From positions 1 to 24,416 of the forward strand of contig JAZUKH010000215.1 in NCBI GenBank assembly GCA_045643185.1: a DNA stretch of 24,416 nt, given 5' to 3'. The notes beneath the pieces are model-generated. The model saw only the letters and a program-made list of their open reading frames with translations. It had not been told where the DNA came from and searched no databases. Shown in pieces: positions 16,392 to 21,850 of the stretch. The translations under genes and the position numbers were made by a program. The DNA comes from RGIG464 sp045643185 (GTDB lineage: Bacteria; Myxococcota_A; Bradymonadia; UBA4248). The first letter of the stretch is position 1. Each line of letters starts with the position of its first letter.

Positions 16392-16400
16392 TCACGAATT
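16376..16400. repeat. Perfect inverted repeat overlapping a stop codon
   Basis: AATTCGTGAC and GTCACGAATT flank the five bases AAATA. The TAG stop of the coiled-coil gene begins inside the loop. There is no T-run, and the terminator lies 46 bases downstream. Confidence 0.7.
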
Positions 16401-16445
16401 CCAACACCTCACTCGCTTGACCGCTTCTTGAGTCATCGATTTTCC

Positions 16446-16476
16446 AAAGCCCACCGCTCAAACGGTGGGCTTTTTT
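16446..16476 (+). terminator. Rho-independent terminator after the coiled-coil gene
   Basis: The stem AAAGCCCACCG...CGGTGGGCTTT with loop CTCAAA is followed by a T-run. Confidence 0.92.
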
Positions 16477-16559
16477 ATTTCACGATGTCTAGATAAGTCG
16501 AAGTTTAAAGATGTGACTTATGCCATACGCGAATCCCAGCATCCCCCCCAGACACTCGC

Positions 16560-16937
16560 ATGACGCTTCGCGCAAAACCACGCAACATTGAATTGCCCCC
16601 ATACATTCATGCGAACCATGAGATCGGTGGCCATGTCCACGGCGCCTTTGTTGCGAGCAAAACCGTTCTCAATGACGTCACGAGTCTCTTTGATGAGCTG
16701 ATTGAAAATGGCGATTTCAAAAAACGCTATTTGATGGTCCTCGGAAGCGACATCAGAAAAGAGATCAAGATCCGTCCAGAGCTTATCAGCACTTGGCATG
16801 ATGAATATTTGTTCGTCTTTAACGAGGCTCAGCTTCGCAAGCTCTATGATTATTGGGAGGCTGATTTTCCGTCCGATTTCGCTGAAGACTTACCAGATGA
16901 CATCATCGCACCAGATGAAACAGAAGGAATCTGGTAG
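16560..16937 (+). CDS. Small acidic protein, paralogue of 18157-18450; possible immunity-like protein
   Basis: This ORF encodes 125 residues. The last 80 (from IENGDFKKRYLMVLGSDIRK to DDIIAPDETEGIW) are nearly identical to the protein at 18157-18450. The first 46 (MTLRAKPRNIELPPYIHANH...) are unrelated to it. The shared part is acidic with aromatic residues (STWHDEYLFV, KLYDYWEADFP), a composition common in immunity or adaptor proteins of toxin loci, but no family is recognised. No good Shine-Dalgarno precedes the ATG, so the start or even the N-terminal half may be a recombination product. It converges on the minus-strand immunity-like gene at 16981-17190, and a terminator separates them. 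Confidence 0.55.
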   Translation: MTLRAKPRNIELPPYIHANHEIGGHVHGAFVASKTVLNDVTSLFDELIENGDFKKRYLMVLGSDIRKEIKIRPELISTWHDEYLFVFNEAQLRKLYDYWEADFPSDFAEDLPDDIIAPDETEGIW

Positions 16938-16952
16938 ATGCTTAACAAAAAA
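16699..16952 (+). repeat. 254-bp direct duplication, copy 1
   Basis: It is about 95% identical by eye to 18212-18465. The match begins within the codon for the Leu before IENGDF and runs past the stop codon through TAGATGCTTAACAAAAAA. Most changes cluster in one eight-base patch, the codons after TTTGTTCGT. Confidence 0.9.
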
Positions 16953-16980
16953 AGCCAGACCAAAAGGCCTGGCTTTAAAA
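16946..16980 (-). terminator. Hairpin terminator between convergent small genes
   Basis: The stem AAAGCCAG...CTGGCTTT, with an inner CC/GG extension across one mismatch, has a seven-T run on the minus strand. That orientation suits the end of the toxin/immunity message at 17821-16981. Confidence 0.75.
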
Positions 16981-17190
16981 TCAATAGTACATACAACGAT
17001 ACGTCTCAGGAACGATCTCTAATTTAGACAAACTGAACAATGCTTGCGCCGCAACACCTGCACTACCAAGACTCGCCCTCTTAAACTCAATACGTCCACC
17101 ATCAGTCAGCCTTAAACGAATGAATCCCCAATCATCATCCTTTGGCTCTGGATATGCTTCGACGTACATAGCTTCAATCCATATTGCCAT
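16981..17190 (-). CDS. Putative immunity protein for the adjacent toxin tip
   Basis: A 69-residue protein starts at ATG 17190 (MAIWIEAMYVEAYPEPKDDD), overlapping the 3' end of the toxin-like ORF by 17 bases in another frame. The overlap, the small size and the position directly after a toxin tip on the same strand are the classic pattern of an immunity gene. It has an acidic N-terminal stretch and the pattern GGRIEFKRASLGSAGVAAQALF; I do not recognise the family. An upstream ATG (MILLKNIKRM) is possible. DNA is AT-rich compared with the core genes. Binding to and blocking the 17174-17821 product is inference from gene order. Confidence 0.6.
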   Translation of the reverse strand: MAIWIEAMYVEAYPEPKDDDWGFIRLRLTDGGRIEFKRASLGSAGVAAQALFSLSKLEIVPETYRCMYY

Positions 17191-17821
17191 TCTTTTTATG
17201 TTTTTTAAGAGAATCATAGTAAGCCTCTGCTTCCTGTGGGTAGTTATACTTCTCACAAGCTCTCAAATGCGCTTCAGATTGAGTTAATCCATCCTCAACC
17301 ATAAGACGTTTCTCTTCTACCTCATGACGCAGTAAAGTCAAGTCATGCGACTGAATATTTTTTCCGGATTCTATGCGCTGCCATGATTGTGCAATCATAA
17401 AATTGGGAAAAAACCTTCGATATCCGTTCTCCTCAAGATCATGTTTGTCCAAGAATAGGTATTCCTTAATTCGTTGTATCTCTGAGGCTGCAATACCAGT
17501 ATTTTTGGATATTTTTTCAACATCCGTCCTTTTGTGTCGTATTTCCTCATAATACATTTCCGCGTGTTTTTCAGCTCGTTCATAATCCATCCCTATCGGG
17601 TCAACAATGGTTGCACCTGCTGGGAGCCATTTATTGACGAAAGATTTGGATTTGACCTCGAAATCACGCTCGATTTGTTCGCGCTTTTCGGCCTGCTCTG
17701 CGCGTCGAATAACTGGCTCAGAATCATTGGCCTTTATTTTTGCGAGTTCTGTGTCATCGAGTTCGATGTTGGAGTAATCCCACTGGTCCTCGTCTTCCCA
17801 GTCGATGACCGGAACAGTCAC
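17174..17821 (-). CDS. Polymorphic-toxin C-terminal tip, detached from delivery domain
   Basis: The frame starts at a GTG (17821) whose bases overlap the TGA of a short upstream reading frame (GTGA). It encodes 215 residues. The first 80 are charged and coiled-coil-like (RRAEQAEKREQIERDFEVKSK). From about residue 105 comes VEKISKNTGIAASEIQRIKEY, then FFPNFMIAQSWQRIESG, HDLTLLRHEVEEKRLM and GLTQSEAHLRACEKYNY. I associate this order with a toxin-like domain found at the C-termini of Rhs, MuF or phage-morphogenesis-type polymorphic toxins; this is memory of a pattern, not a database hit. HEVEE is not a zincin motif. There is no signal, Rhs or PAAR region, so the protein cannot deliver itself. 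GC content drops from the 5' to the 3' part. The next gene overlaps and is probably its immunity gene. Confidence 0.6.
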   Translation of the reverse strand: MTVPVIDWEDEDQWDYSNIELDDTELAKIKANDSEPVIRRAEQAEKREQIERDFEVKSKSFVNKWLPAGATIVDPIGMDYERAEKHAEMYYEEIRHKRTDVEKISKNTGIAASEIQRIKEYLFLDKHDLEENGYRRFFPNFMIAQSWQRIESGKNIQSHDLTLLRHEVEEKRLMVEDGLTQSEAHLRACEKYNYPQEAEAYYDSLKKHKKNGNMD

Positions 17822-17925
17822 ACTTCGGCAGTTCGGATGGATCGGAGGAAGTTGACGCCGACGCGCGCATCGGCAACGTTGCCGAGTTGTTCCAAGACAT
17901 CCCGTTTTAAGGCGCGACCATGGCT
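17818..17925 (-). pseudogene. Short frame upstream of the toxin tip, likely 5' remnant of the same toxin gene
   Basis: This minus-strand frame has host-like codon use (GRALKRDVLEQLGNVADARV...) and lies between an upstream TAG and the TGA at 17820-17818. It contains no ATG or GTG. It ends GAA-GTG-TGA, and the toxin tip opens at the overlapping GTG, so a one- or two-base slip at GTGTG would join the two frames. It overlaps the start of the plus-strand ORF at 17920 by a few bases. Confidence 0.4.
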
Positions 17926-18147
17926 AAACTATACGATCACAGAAATTCGACATACATCCACATGCTAGACAGCATCATGGAGCGGCTCATGTACAGGCTG
18001 CACACACCAAACCAACTTGAGCTATACACAAAAGAGCATGGCTGGATTTCGCTCGATGACGTCTGCGGCTGGCGTCTCAACAAGGACGAACGCTACAAGC
18101 CTATCGACGATGAACCATGCACGCAAAAGCTGGATATGCCTGGATAA
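17920..18147 (+). CDS. Small hypothetical protein (75 residues)
   Basis: The ORF starts at ATG 17920 after AAGGCG and encodes MAKLYDHRNSTYIHMLDSIM..., with TPNQLELYTKEHGWISLDDV near the middle. It is mixed in charge, has no membrane segment or signal and matches no family I know. The next gene starts nine bases after its stop in the same direction, with an AAGGAATAG site lying across the join, so the two probably form an operon. Its upstream region is the 5' remnant of the minus-strand toxin frame, meaning its promoter would have to lie inside that remnant. Confidence 0.55.
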   Translation: MAKLYDHRNSTYIHMLDSIMERLMYRLHTPNQLELYTKEHGWISLDDVCGWRLNKDERYKPIDDEPCTQKLDMPG

Positions 18148-18156
18148 GGAATAGCG

Positions 18157-18450
18157 ATGGATCAGCACATTCACGACTTTTCACACAAATTTGGTTATGA
18201 GCCGCACCGATTGATTGAAAATGGCGATTTCAAAAAACGTTATTTGATGGTCCTCGAAAGCGACATCAGAAAAGAGATCAAGATCCGTCCAGAGCTTATC
18301 AGCACTTGGCATGATGAATATTTGTTCGTATTGACAGAGGCTCAGCTTCACAAGCTCTACGATTATTGGGAGGCTGAGTTTCCGTCTGAATTCGCTGAAG
18401 ACTTACCAGATGACATCATCGCACCAGATGAAACAGAAGGAATCTGGTAG
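18157..18450 (+). CDS. Small acidic protein, paralogue of 16560-16937
   Basis: A 97-residue ORF from ATG 18157 is preceded by AAGGAATAGCG. Residues 1-19 (MDQHIHDFSHKFGYEPHRL) are unique. From residue 20 (IENGDFKKRYLMVLESDIRK) to the end it matches the 125-residue ORF at 16560-16937 with few changes. It has the better ribosome-binding site of the two and a small partner gene just upstream, so it may be the parent copy. The function is unknown. Its place between two toxin/immunity cassettes suggests a linked or orphan immunity gene, which is inference. Confidence 0.6.
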   Translation: MDQHIHDFSHKFGYEPHRLIENGDFKKRYLMVLESDIRKEIKIRPELISTWHDEYLFVLTEAQLHKLYDYWEAEFPSEFAEDLPDDIIAPDETEGIW

Positions 18451-18465
18451 ATGCTTAACAAAAAA
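18212..18465 (+). repeat. 254-bp direct duplication, copy 2
   Basis: Second copy of the segment at 16699-16952. The spacing between copies is 1,513 bases, and the interval contains one complete toxin/immunity cassette. Confidence 0.9.
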
Positions 18466-18487
18466 TGCCCGGCCAGTCAGCCGGGCT
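18457..18487 (-). terminator. Terminator-like hairpin after the DUF4926-like gene
   Basis: GCCCGGC-CAGTCA-GCCGGGC is followed on the minus strand by ATTTTTTG. It sits in the gap between the convergent small genes and mirrors the hairpin at 16946-16980. Confidence 0.7.
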
Positions 18488-18530
18488 GTCGCTCTATCGT
18501 GATTTCGTCTGGACTTGTCCACATTTTCCG

Positions 18531-18734
18531 TCACGCTTCGTATTTAAGTAGATCATCTTCATTCACATCAATGATCCGTTTTTCGTCAATGTCAAAATCC
18601 ACAAGATAAGTGTTGTCATAGTAAACTTGGCAAACAGTCCCTATTTCACCGCGCTTGATACCGTTTTTCAAATCAGTCGCGGCTATAACGCACTCATTTT
18701 CGATGAATTTTGAATTTCCATCCTTAAACAACAT
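18531..18734 (-). CDS. DUF4926-like putative immunity protein
   Basis: A 67-residue protein starts at ATG 18734 (MLFKDGNSKFIENECVIAAT); a GTG two codons earlier (18740) is also possible. The start overlaps the end of the DUF6883-like toxin ORF. The core KRGEIGTVCQVYYDNTYLVDF followed by DVNEDDLL matches the small beta-barrel pattern G-x-x-G-T-V-x-x-V-Y...Y-x-V-x-F of DUF4926 proteins, which I associate with neighbours of DUF6883 toxins. Overlap, strand and size support a toxin/immunity pair. A hairpin with a T-run follows. Neutralisation of the toxin is inference. Confidence 0.65.
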   Translation of the reverse strand: MLFKDGNSKFIENECVIAATDLKNGIKRGEIGTVCQVYYDNTYLVDFDIDEKRIIDVNEDDLLKYEA

Positions 18735-19281
18735 AGGCACTGACTAACCTCAATATCCCATCTCTATTTAATATCCAGACCGATTTAACAGTCTTCTCTT
18801 CACCACTAATAGCGTTTATTTTGGTAAAAAGCACGTATTTTTGTCCGTTTTCAGTTTTCTCACCTTTTGCGGCATTTTCAAAATCGAAGACCAATAGTTT
18901 TACTAACTCATGTGGATTATCGACTGTAATTCCGAACAGAGCCTCAAATAATATCGCCTTGTTGCCTCCAACAGGATGATTCACGTTAAGACTATATGTC
19001 ACCAGCTTTTGCGCTATGCTTCGAGCTGTATTAAGGCTGTCTGGTGCTGGGCTTTCTGTAATAATATCCCTGTTTTCATCCAGCATCTTCTTTTTTCTAA
19101 TGATGGGTTCACCATCTCGCTCAGCGTTTGCTTTTTCAATTAGAGAAGTAATCGAATCGATTTTCTTTAACTCATCAGGTGTCGGTTGATACGGTGGTTT
19201 TGTTTCTTTCTGCTTCGTTGATCCTGTTGTCATCCAAATGCCTTTTGAACGTTCTCTCGCCTTCTCCACCTCCGCCTTCAC
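18724..19281 (-). CDS. DUF6883-like polymorphic-toxin tip, 5'-truncated
   Basis: The C-terminal 100 residues (QKLVTYSLNVNHPVGGNKA, ILFEALFGITVDNPHELVKL, then YVLFTKINAISGEEKTVKSV and a final RLVSAYV) fit the DUF6883 pattern, a domain found at the ends of many secreted polymorphic toxins. GTG 19281 is the listed start, but the frame stays open without a start codon to 19407 (GC-rich, PEPTAEDAIAPQSKAG...). The reading frame is therefore probably the tail of a much larger toxin whose delivery part is gone. An internal ATG (MTTGSTKQKE) could also serve. The 5' part is GC-rich like the core genes and the toxin part AT-rich, as expected when the tip was exchanged. The overlapping downstream gene is a DUF4926-like immunity candidate. 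Confidence 0.65.
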   Translation of the reverse strand: MKAEVEKARERSKGIWMTTGSTKQKETKPPYQPTPDELKKIDSITSLIEKANAERDGEPIIRKKKMLDENRDIITESPAPDSLNTARSIAQKLVTYSLNVNHPVGGNKAILFEALFGITVDNPHELVKLLVFDFENAAKGEKTENGQKYVLFTKINAISGEEKTVKSVWILNRDGILRLVSAYVV

Positions 19282-19407
19282 TCTCGCCCACAGCTTCCCG
19301 GCCTTGCTCTGCGGCGCGATGGCATCCTCGGCGGTCGGTTCTGGCTTTTCGACAGTGATTTGAGGTAGTGTCTGCTCGATGATTTCGGCATCTAACGTGG
19401 CTTTCTT
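19282..19407 (-). pseudogene. 5' remnant of the DUF6883 toxin gene (linker region)
   Basis: The toxin frame continues upstream for 42 codons (KKATLDAEIIEQTLPQI..., PEPTAEDAIAPQSKAGKLW) to an in-frame TGA at 19410-19408, without a start codon. Proline- and charge-rich linker sequence of this kind usually joins a delivery domain to a toxin tip. The break near 19408 marks where the upstream part was lost. Confidence 0.5.
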
Positions 19408-19575
19408 TCACGATCACACGCGTCCGGAAAATGTTACAACACGCATAATATTCCAGTTACTTGATAATATTGTTCAGCGTCTAAGTGCAAAAGTTGAAGT
19501 TCATTTGGTCCATCTCCCGCACGAGATTATAAAAGCCTCAAAGCCACTGCAAAAACTACCTGAGCTATTTCTGTG

Positions 19576-19698
19576 TTAGCCAGGCACGACAGACTTTATC
19601 AAATAACAAAGTCGCGCACCGGCAACACCGGTGCTGGCATATCCGTCGCCGTCGATACCAAAGTTAAGACAAGCTTGTTTGACGCACATCAAGCCCAT
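19576..19698 (-). CDS. Possible 40-residue small protein with ideal Shine-Dalgarno
   Basis: ATG 19698 is preceded by GGAGG with a seven-base spacer, the best site in this gene-poor stretch. The product MGLMCVKQACLNFGIDGDGY... ends in LIKSVVPG and has three cysteines and no clear membrane helix. No homologue is known to me. It lies about 50 bases downstream (minus strand) of the 19-bp tandem array. It may be a real small protein or a leftover gene 3' end. Confidence 0.3.
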   Translation of the reverse strand: MGLMCVKQACLNFGIDGDGYASTGVAGARLCYLIKSVVPG

Positions 19699-19750
19699 CA
19701 GTTTTCCTCCGAGCAGAAGGCGCCCAGGTACCTCCGGCTGAGTCAACAAT

Positions 19751-19946
19751 ATACAGCTACGGCAAAACTCACAGGCTACGATAAAATTCACAGGATGCGC
19801 TGAATCTCACAGGATGCGCTGAAATTCACAGGATGCGCTGAAATTCACAGGATGCGCTGAAATTCACAGGATGCGCTGAAATTCACAGGATGCGCTGAAT
19901 CTCACAGGATGCGATAAAATTCACAGGCTACGGAAAGACTCACGGG
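19751..19946 (+). repeat. 19-bp tandem array, about ten units
   Basis: Units of consensus CACAGGATGCGCTGAAATT start every 19 bases from 19770 to 19922, with a degenerate unit at 19751 and a partial one at 19941. Units 3-6 (19808-19883) are identical. Units 2 and 7 share AATCT, 1 and 8 share ATAAAATT, and 0 and 9 share CTACGG, so divergence grows evenly toward both ends. The period is not a multiple of three and the array is non-coding. Confidence 0.95.
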
Positions 19947-20840
19947 CATATCAAATGGGACAGCCAACATCAAAACCGTCAAACGTCCACCAATTCATGC
20001 CATACCACCAGCAGGCCGCAATACGGGCTATCACGTGGGCCCTCCCCCTGTCCACCACCGCCACGGTTTTTTCCGAAGACCTACGTAAGGGTGCACTTTC
20101 CCCTCAACGCTCTTCGATCGAATTTCGAACCAACATCGTCACCTGGCGTGCGATCGTTCGCACGCGGTTGGCTCAAAATTCCAAAGAAATCCGCCAAAAC
20201 TCTGTGGCTGTTTGCTCTGTTTGGGTGAACGAAGTCAAAACTAGCCAAACAACCGCTATCTTCAACTGCGCCTATGAACTAGGGTTGTTCCTATTTTCAA
20301 CCAAAACTGCGTTCGTCATTCGATCGACCGAGTTCCCACACTCGCCTTCGGCAAACGAAAATAGTTTTAGCTTATCCCATATTTATGGCGGCGGTCTGTT
20401 TGGGATAACTTGACGTTCATGAATACTCGATTTGCAATGCATGGAGTAGCACCTCGTACCTTTTGAGCGAGTGGACGGAAAACACGTCCGATTTTCTATG
20501 CAATACAATTCCCCACAAGCAGCTAAAACGTGACATTTTTTTTCAAATCATTGAAAAAAAATTGTCCCCGGTCATACCTCCGTGCGTCCAAAACATCATC
20601 AGACAAGCAAATCATGGACGATTGAACGTAAACAGGGCGAAGACGAGGTGCAACGATACTGCGCCACGTTATACCATCGCCTCCCCGTTTCAAACCGCTG
20701 TTAAAAAAACACTTCAGTGATTTTGTCAATCGAAGCTAAGCGTCGAGGCAAAAGGGAAGCGAACTCCCCGAGACCGAACTACGATCCAAAACTCATCATG
20801 CAGGCGATGAAAGCTTAACGACGGGCACCCTCCAAAAACC

Positions 20841-20872
20841 AAAACAGGGAACGCGGCGGCGTTCCCTGTTTT
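20841..20872. terminator. Perfect 14-bp hairpin, orphan bidirectional terminator-like structure
   Basis: AAAACAGGGAACGC and GCGTTCCCTGTTTT pair perfectly around GGCG. The arms end in A4/T4, so it can look like a terminator in either direction. No gene is adjacent on either side, which leaves room for an unannotated small RNA. Confidence 0.6.
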
Positions 20873-20877
20873 GTCCA

Positions 20878-21062
20878 GCATCCTTGCCAGTGTTCGAAGC
20901 ATCCTTGCTCCGCGATATTTCTGCCGAAGCGGAAAACCGCCCAATTTGAAAAGAGGTTTTCACATCATGTGACTCTTTTCGGCGAATCCAGCATCCTTGC
21001 CGAATTCTGGCATCCTTGCCCAATTAAGTGTGGATCATCCTGATCCTAAAGACATCCTTGTC
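20878..21062 (+). repeat. Cluster of five GCATCCTTGCC-type dispersed repeats
   Basis: Near-identical 11-base motifs lie at 20878-20888, 20899-20909, 20991-21001, 21010-21020 and 21052-21062 (the last degenerate at both ends). The 21-base and 19-base spacings within the first two pairs are close to the 19-base period of the upstream array. The shared core AGGATGC occurs on the opposite strand relative to that array. Confidence 0.7.
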
Positions 21063-21273
21063 ACCACTTTTTTGTCATTCATGCGAATGACGCCATCCAT
21101 GGCTCGCGCCGTTGGGGGGATAACTCCCTCAGCACATCGCGGCTTATACGCAGATTCGTTTTTTTTTGCAAGATATTTTTTGTCAAATTTTTAGGTTTTT
21201 TATGATTCAAACATGATGACAACAAAAAAACGATTATCTTATGCAGATGAATTATGATTCGGTTTTCAAAGAT

Positions 21274-21295
21274 CTTATCAGTTTGTAATGATAAG
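21274..21295 (-). other. Hairpin directly after mraZ
   Basis: CTTATCA and TGATAAG flank an eight-base loop immediately after the mraZ stop. The following T-run is poor, so it is at best a weak terminator. Confidence 0.4.
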
Positions 21296-21775
21296 CTAGT
21301 TATTGAAGTTGATTTTGCTGTAGGCCTGTTTAATGCGCTCAGCGGTGGCGACATAGACGCCCTGCTGAACCATTTTTAAGGCTTCATCCCAACGGGAAGC
21401 GCTCCAAAGCTCAACGTGACCTCGCTGACCGACCCAGACAACGTCTTTTTCGAGACCAGCAAAGTTCTTCATGGCAGGCGGAATCAAAATACGTCCTTGA
21501 GCATCGAGCGGACATTCACGAGCCGAAGCCCCGAAAAATCGGTCGAGCAGATCGGCTTCTTCGCCGTCTAACGCACTGTAACGCTGACAGAAATCTTCAA
21601 ACGCATCGCTCGAATAAACAAAGAGCTGACCAGAAAATCCATACGTGACAATCAATTCCTCACCGACATACTCGTCGCGCACACCAAGCAATCCCTCACG
21701 AAATTTCTTGGGAACCGCCACGCGGGCTTTGGCATCCAGCGTGTGTTCGTATGTGCCTCTGAAAAATTGACTCAC
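21296..21775 (-). CDS. mraZ: Transcriptional regulator MraZ
   Basis: MraZ is a DNA-binding protein with two SpoVT/AbrB-like halves that normally heads and represses the division and cell-wall cluster. The chosen start is GTG 21775 (SQFFRGTYEHTLD), which has GAGG seven bases upstream; the longer frame upstream only translates the promoter. The product is 159 residues. Both DXXXR-type signatures are clear: YEHTLDAKARVAVPKKFRE near the N-terminus and ARECPLDAQGRILIPPAM in the second half. Its own promoter overlaps GTGGGG boxes, matching known autoregulation. No rsmH (mraW), ftsL or ftsI follows; 1.6 kb of gene-poor DNA lies downstream, so this is an orphan copy. Confidence 0.95.
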   Translation of the reverse strand: MSQFFRGTYEHTLDAKARVAVPKKFREGLLGVRDEYVGEELIVTYGFSGQLFVYSSDAFEDFCQRYSALDGEEADLLDRFFGASARECPLDAQGRILIPPAMKNFAGLEKDVVWVGQRGHVELWSASRWDEALKMVQQGVYVATAERIKQAYSKINFNN

Positions 21776-21803
21776 GGTATACCTCAAAAGTTGTGGGATT
21801 TTT

Positions 21804-21840
21804 CCCCACTTGACCCCACAAAGTATGCCTTTTTCCCCAC
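21804..21840 (-). promoter_or_regulatory. MraZ operator: three GTGGGG boxes
   Basis: On the minus strand GTGGGG occurs at 21840-21835, 21819-21814 and 21809-21804. The last two are 10 bp apart (one helical turn) and the first lies two turns upstream. TGGG-type repeats of this spacing are the known MraZ target. The boxes cover the promoter spacer and the start region, so binding should repress mraZ. Confidence 0.8.
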
Positions 21841-21850
21841 TTGATGTCAA
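21822..21850 (-). promoter_or_regulatory. mraZ promoter
   Basis: A perfect TTGACA (21850-21845), a 17-base spacer and CATACT (21827-21822) face mraZ. The spacer holds the first GTGGGG box. Confidence 0.75.

Larger units (their letters stand above)
19947..21273. other. Gene-poor region
   Basis: I find no convincing gene here. A plus-strand ORF at 19955-20413 has no recognisable content. Visible structure: the hairpin CGTGCGA-TCGT-TCGCACG near 20149-20166; the inverted repeat of eight T plus CAA / TTG plus eight A around ATCA at 20536-20561; the perfect hairpin at 20841-20872; the repeat cluster at 20878-21062; and a nested inverted repeat at 20948-20980 (GAAAAGAG...CTCTTTTC enclosing TCACAT-C-ATGTGA). 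The 3' end is very AT-rich. Confidence 0.5.

Noticed and set aside
17380..17440. HExxH zinc-protease motif in the toxin tip
   Set aside because: The sequence is HEVEE, without the second histidine.
19379..19579. 66-residue plus-strand ORF (HDHTRPENVTTRII) that looked like a transposase scrap
   Set aside because: The resemblance to transposase motifs is too weak, and its first 10 codons are antisense to the toxin remnant. No inverted repeats or target duplication support an insertion sequence.
19751..19946. CRISPR array
   Set aside because: Units are contiguous 19-bp tandem copies with no unique spacers, and no cas gene is present.
19955..20413. 152-residue plus-strand ORF in the gene desert
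   Set aside because: It has no ribosome-binding site, no recognisable motif and unusual composition. It stays open probably by chance, although a decayed gene cannot be excluded.
20536..20561. T8CAA/TTGA8 inverted repeat as a terminator
   Set aside because: The stem is nearly all A-T and no gene precedes it; it is more likely a simple low-complexity palindrome.
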